Position numbers and translations under genes: made by a program
Notes under the pieces: model-generated
Told to the model about the DNA's origin: nothing
Seen by the model: the letters and a program-made list of their open reading frames with translations, nothing else
Databases searched by the model: none
In this document: positions 63,275-64,000 of the stretch, piece after piece
How positions within the stretch are numbered: the stretch's first letter is position 1
Layout of the letters: each line of letters opens with the position of its first letter
Assembly: GCF_012295525.1 (NCBI RefSeq)
Contig: NZ_CP051167.1
Location: 2,232,001 to 2,296,000, forward strand
Origin: Oxynema aestuarii AP17
GTDB lineage: Bacteria > Cyanobacteriota > Cyanobacteriia > Cyanobacteriales > Laspinemataceae
Direction: 5' to 3'
Length of the DNA stretch: 64,000 nt

Positions 63275-64000
63275 CTAACGATAATCCTGACGTTGAATAT
63301 CGCGCAAGCGCGCTTCCGGACGTTTGAAGCGATCGAGTTGCGCCTCAAAAAATGCTCGATTTGCTTGTAAGTGTTTCGGATTGGGATCGTCTAAAGGATA
63401 GAGCAACGCCGTGCGCAAAGCTTGAATCACCGCCGAGGTCACGCAATACATCGATCGCTGAAATGTAATTCCCAACTGAATTAACATATCATCTTCCCCC
63501 CGACAGTGTTTTTGATAGTAATCCACCAAATAGGGGGGCAAGAAATGTAACATATCCTGCATCAACAACGTCGGCGGAATCCCTGCAGTCCCCACGGGGA
63601 AAACATCGGCGTAAAGAATTCCGTAATGAAAGTCTTTTTGTTCGTTTGGAACTTCTTTCGCCTGGGCGTTATAAGATTTCGTTCCTCGGAAAGGTGCCGT
63701 GCGATAAAATACAGCTTCCACATAAGGTAAAGCCGCTTCGTAAAGCCACATAAAGCCCTTAGATTTCGGGATGATCTCGTAAACTTCGCCGCGAATGTGA
63801 GCGTGATGGTAAATCGGGCGTCCGGCGATCGCAAAAATGCCATTGACTAAGAAATTCATCGCCTCGGGAACCGTCGTTAACTTCCCTTCATCGTACAAGT
63901 CCGACATTTCAAAAAAGACCGGAGCCATCACTTCCCAAAACAGTCCGAGATTGCTGTAATAAGACAACTGACGAACTTGTTCGATAAACATGTCGGGAAA
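63275..64000 (-). CDS. CO2 hydration protein ChpX/ChpY (CupA/CupB), C-terminal part (5' end outside window)
   Basis: This protein converts CO2 to bicarbonate at NDH-1 complexes specialised for CO2 uptake. The visible 241 residues include MFIEQVRQLSYYSNLGLFWE, FLVNGIFAIAGRPIYHHAHI, RGEVYEIIPKSKGFMWLYEA and GILYADVFPVGTAGIPPTLL. RSMYCVTSAVIQALRTALLY then matches the family's C-terminus. The frame continues past 63991 to the window edge (preceded by Phe-Pro-Asp), and the full protein is expected to be about 430 residues. So the ATG at 63989-63991 is internal. Whether this is the low-CO2-inducible CupA (ChpY) or constitutive CupB (ChpX) cannot be told; ndhF/ndhD genes should lie just beyond the edge. 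Confidence 0.9.
   Translation of the reverse strand, partial: FPDMFIEQVRQLSYYSNLGLFWEVMAPVFFEMSDLYDEGKLTTVPEAMNFLVNGIFAIAGRPIYHHAHIRGEVYEIIPKSKGFMWLYEAALPYVEAVFYRTAPFRGTKSYNAQAKEVPNEQKDFHYGILYADVFPVGTAGIPPTLLMQDMLHFLPPYLVDYYQKHCRGEDDMLIQLGITFQRSMYCVTSAVIQALRTALLYPLDDPNPKHLQANRAFFEAQLDRFKRPEARLRDIQRQDYR

Overview
The window is chromosomal DNA of a cyanobacterium, probably filamentous, with beta-carboxysomes. The evidence is a ccmM-ccmN-ccmO shell cluster at the left edge, a CO2-hydration (Chp/Cup) gene at the right edge, ferredoxin-sulfite reductase, menB, the 4-hydroxyphenylpyruvate dioxygenase of tocopherol synthesis, a TxlA/HCF164-like thioredoxin, and very many copies of the HIP1 octamer GCGATCGC and its extended forms. 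Most genes are housekeeping or signalling genes on both strands in short operons. No rRNA, tRNA or CRISPR array was recognised.

Layout. 1-3.1 kb: carboxysome genes ccmM (5' end outside), ccmN, ccmO. 3.1-5.2 kb: two small conserved unknowns and a YgfZ-like folate-binding protein. 5.4-8.8 kb: a large NLR-like STAND ATPase with near-identical TPR repeats, flanked on both sides by copies of a palindromic MITE-like element. 9.4-14.7 kb: a sulfur block (SLC13-type transporter, USP-like protein, cysC, mnmA, sat). 15.5-22.4 kb: a Tat-exported orthocaspase with a Tyr/Ser dyad, hppD, an aldo/keto reductase, a NIL-domain ferredoxin, a thioredoxin-like protein and a methyltransferase. 22.7-28.6 kb: a repeat-rich lipoprotein, a secreted MORN protein, a membrane protein, a carboxyl-terminal processing protease and ispG. 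29.1-34.0 kb: a tandem atypical kinase-TPR protein, cca and a small basic protein. 34.3-44.4 kb: an FAD oxidoreductase, menB, an aminotransferase, pbpC, an ABC-2 permease, small proteins, phosphoglycerate mutase and an isolated ATP-synthase epsilon gene. 45.4-49.1 kb: a seven-domain response regulator and an EEP-family hydrolase.

49.1-52.4 kb is a distinct AT-rich island in which I see no HIP1 octamer. It holds a decayed IS5-type element, two short decayed coding fragments, and an overlapping two-gene cassette made of a ParA-like ATPase and a HEPN (RX4H) putative ribonuclease. This cassette is the best candidate here for an undescribed, possibly defensive, system. The NLR-like gene at 5.4-8.8 kb is the second candidate.

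52.4-64 kb: rsmE, sulfite reductase carrying a DNA-binding-like tail, a PAS/GAF/GGDEF cyclase, a GtrA-like protein, a histidine kinase with a complete LOV photosensor signature, and a CO2-hydration protein cut by the window edge.

Themes that link the genes are inorganic-carbon concentration at both ends, sulfate activation and reduction (sat, cysC, sir, perhaps the SLC13 transporter), and dense multidomain signalling (two GGDEF proteins, a LOV kinase, a tandem kinase-TPR protein).
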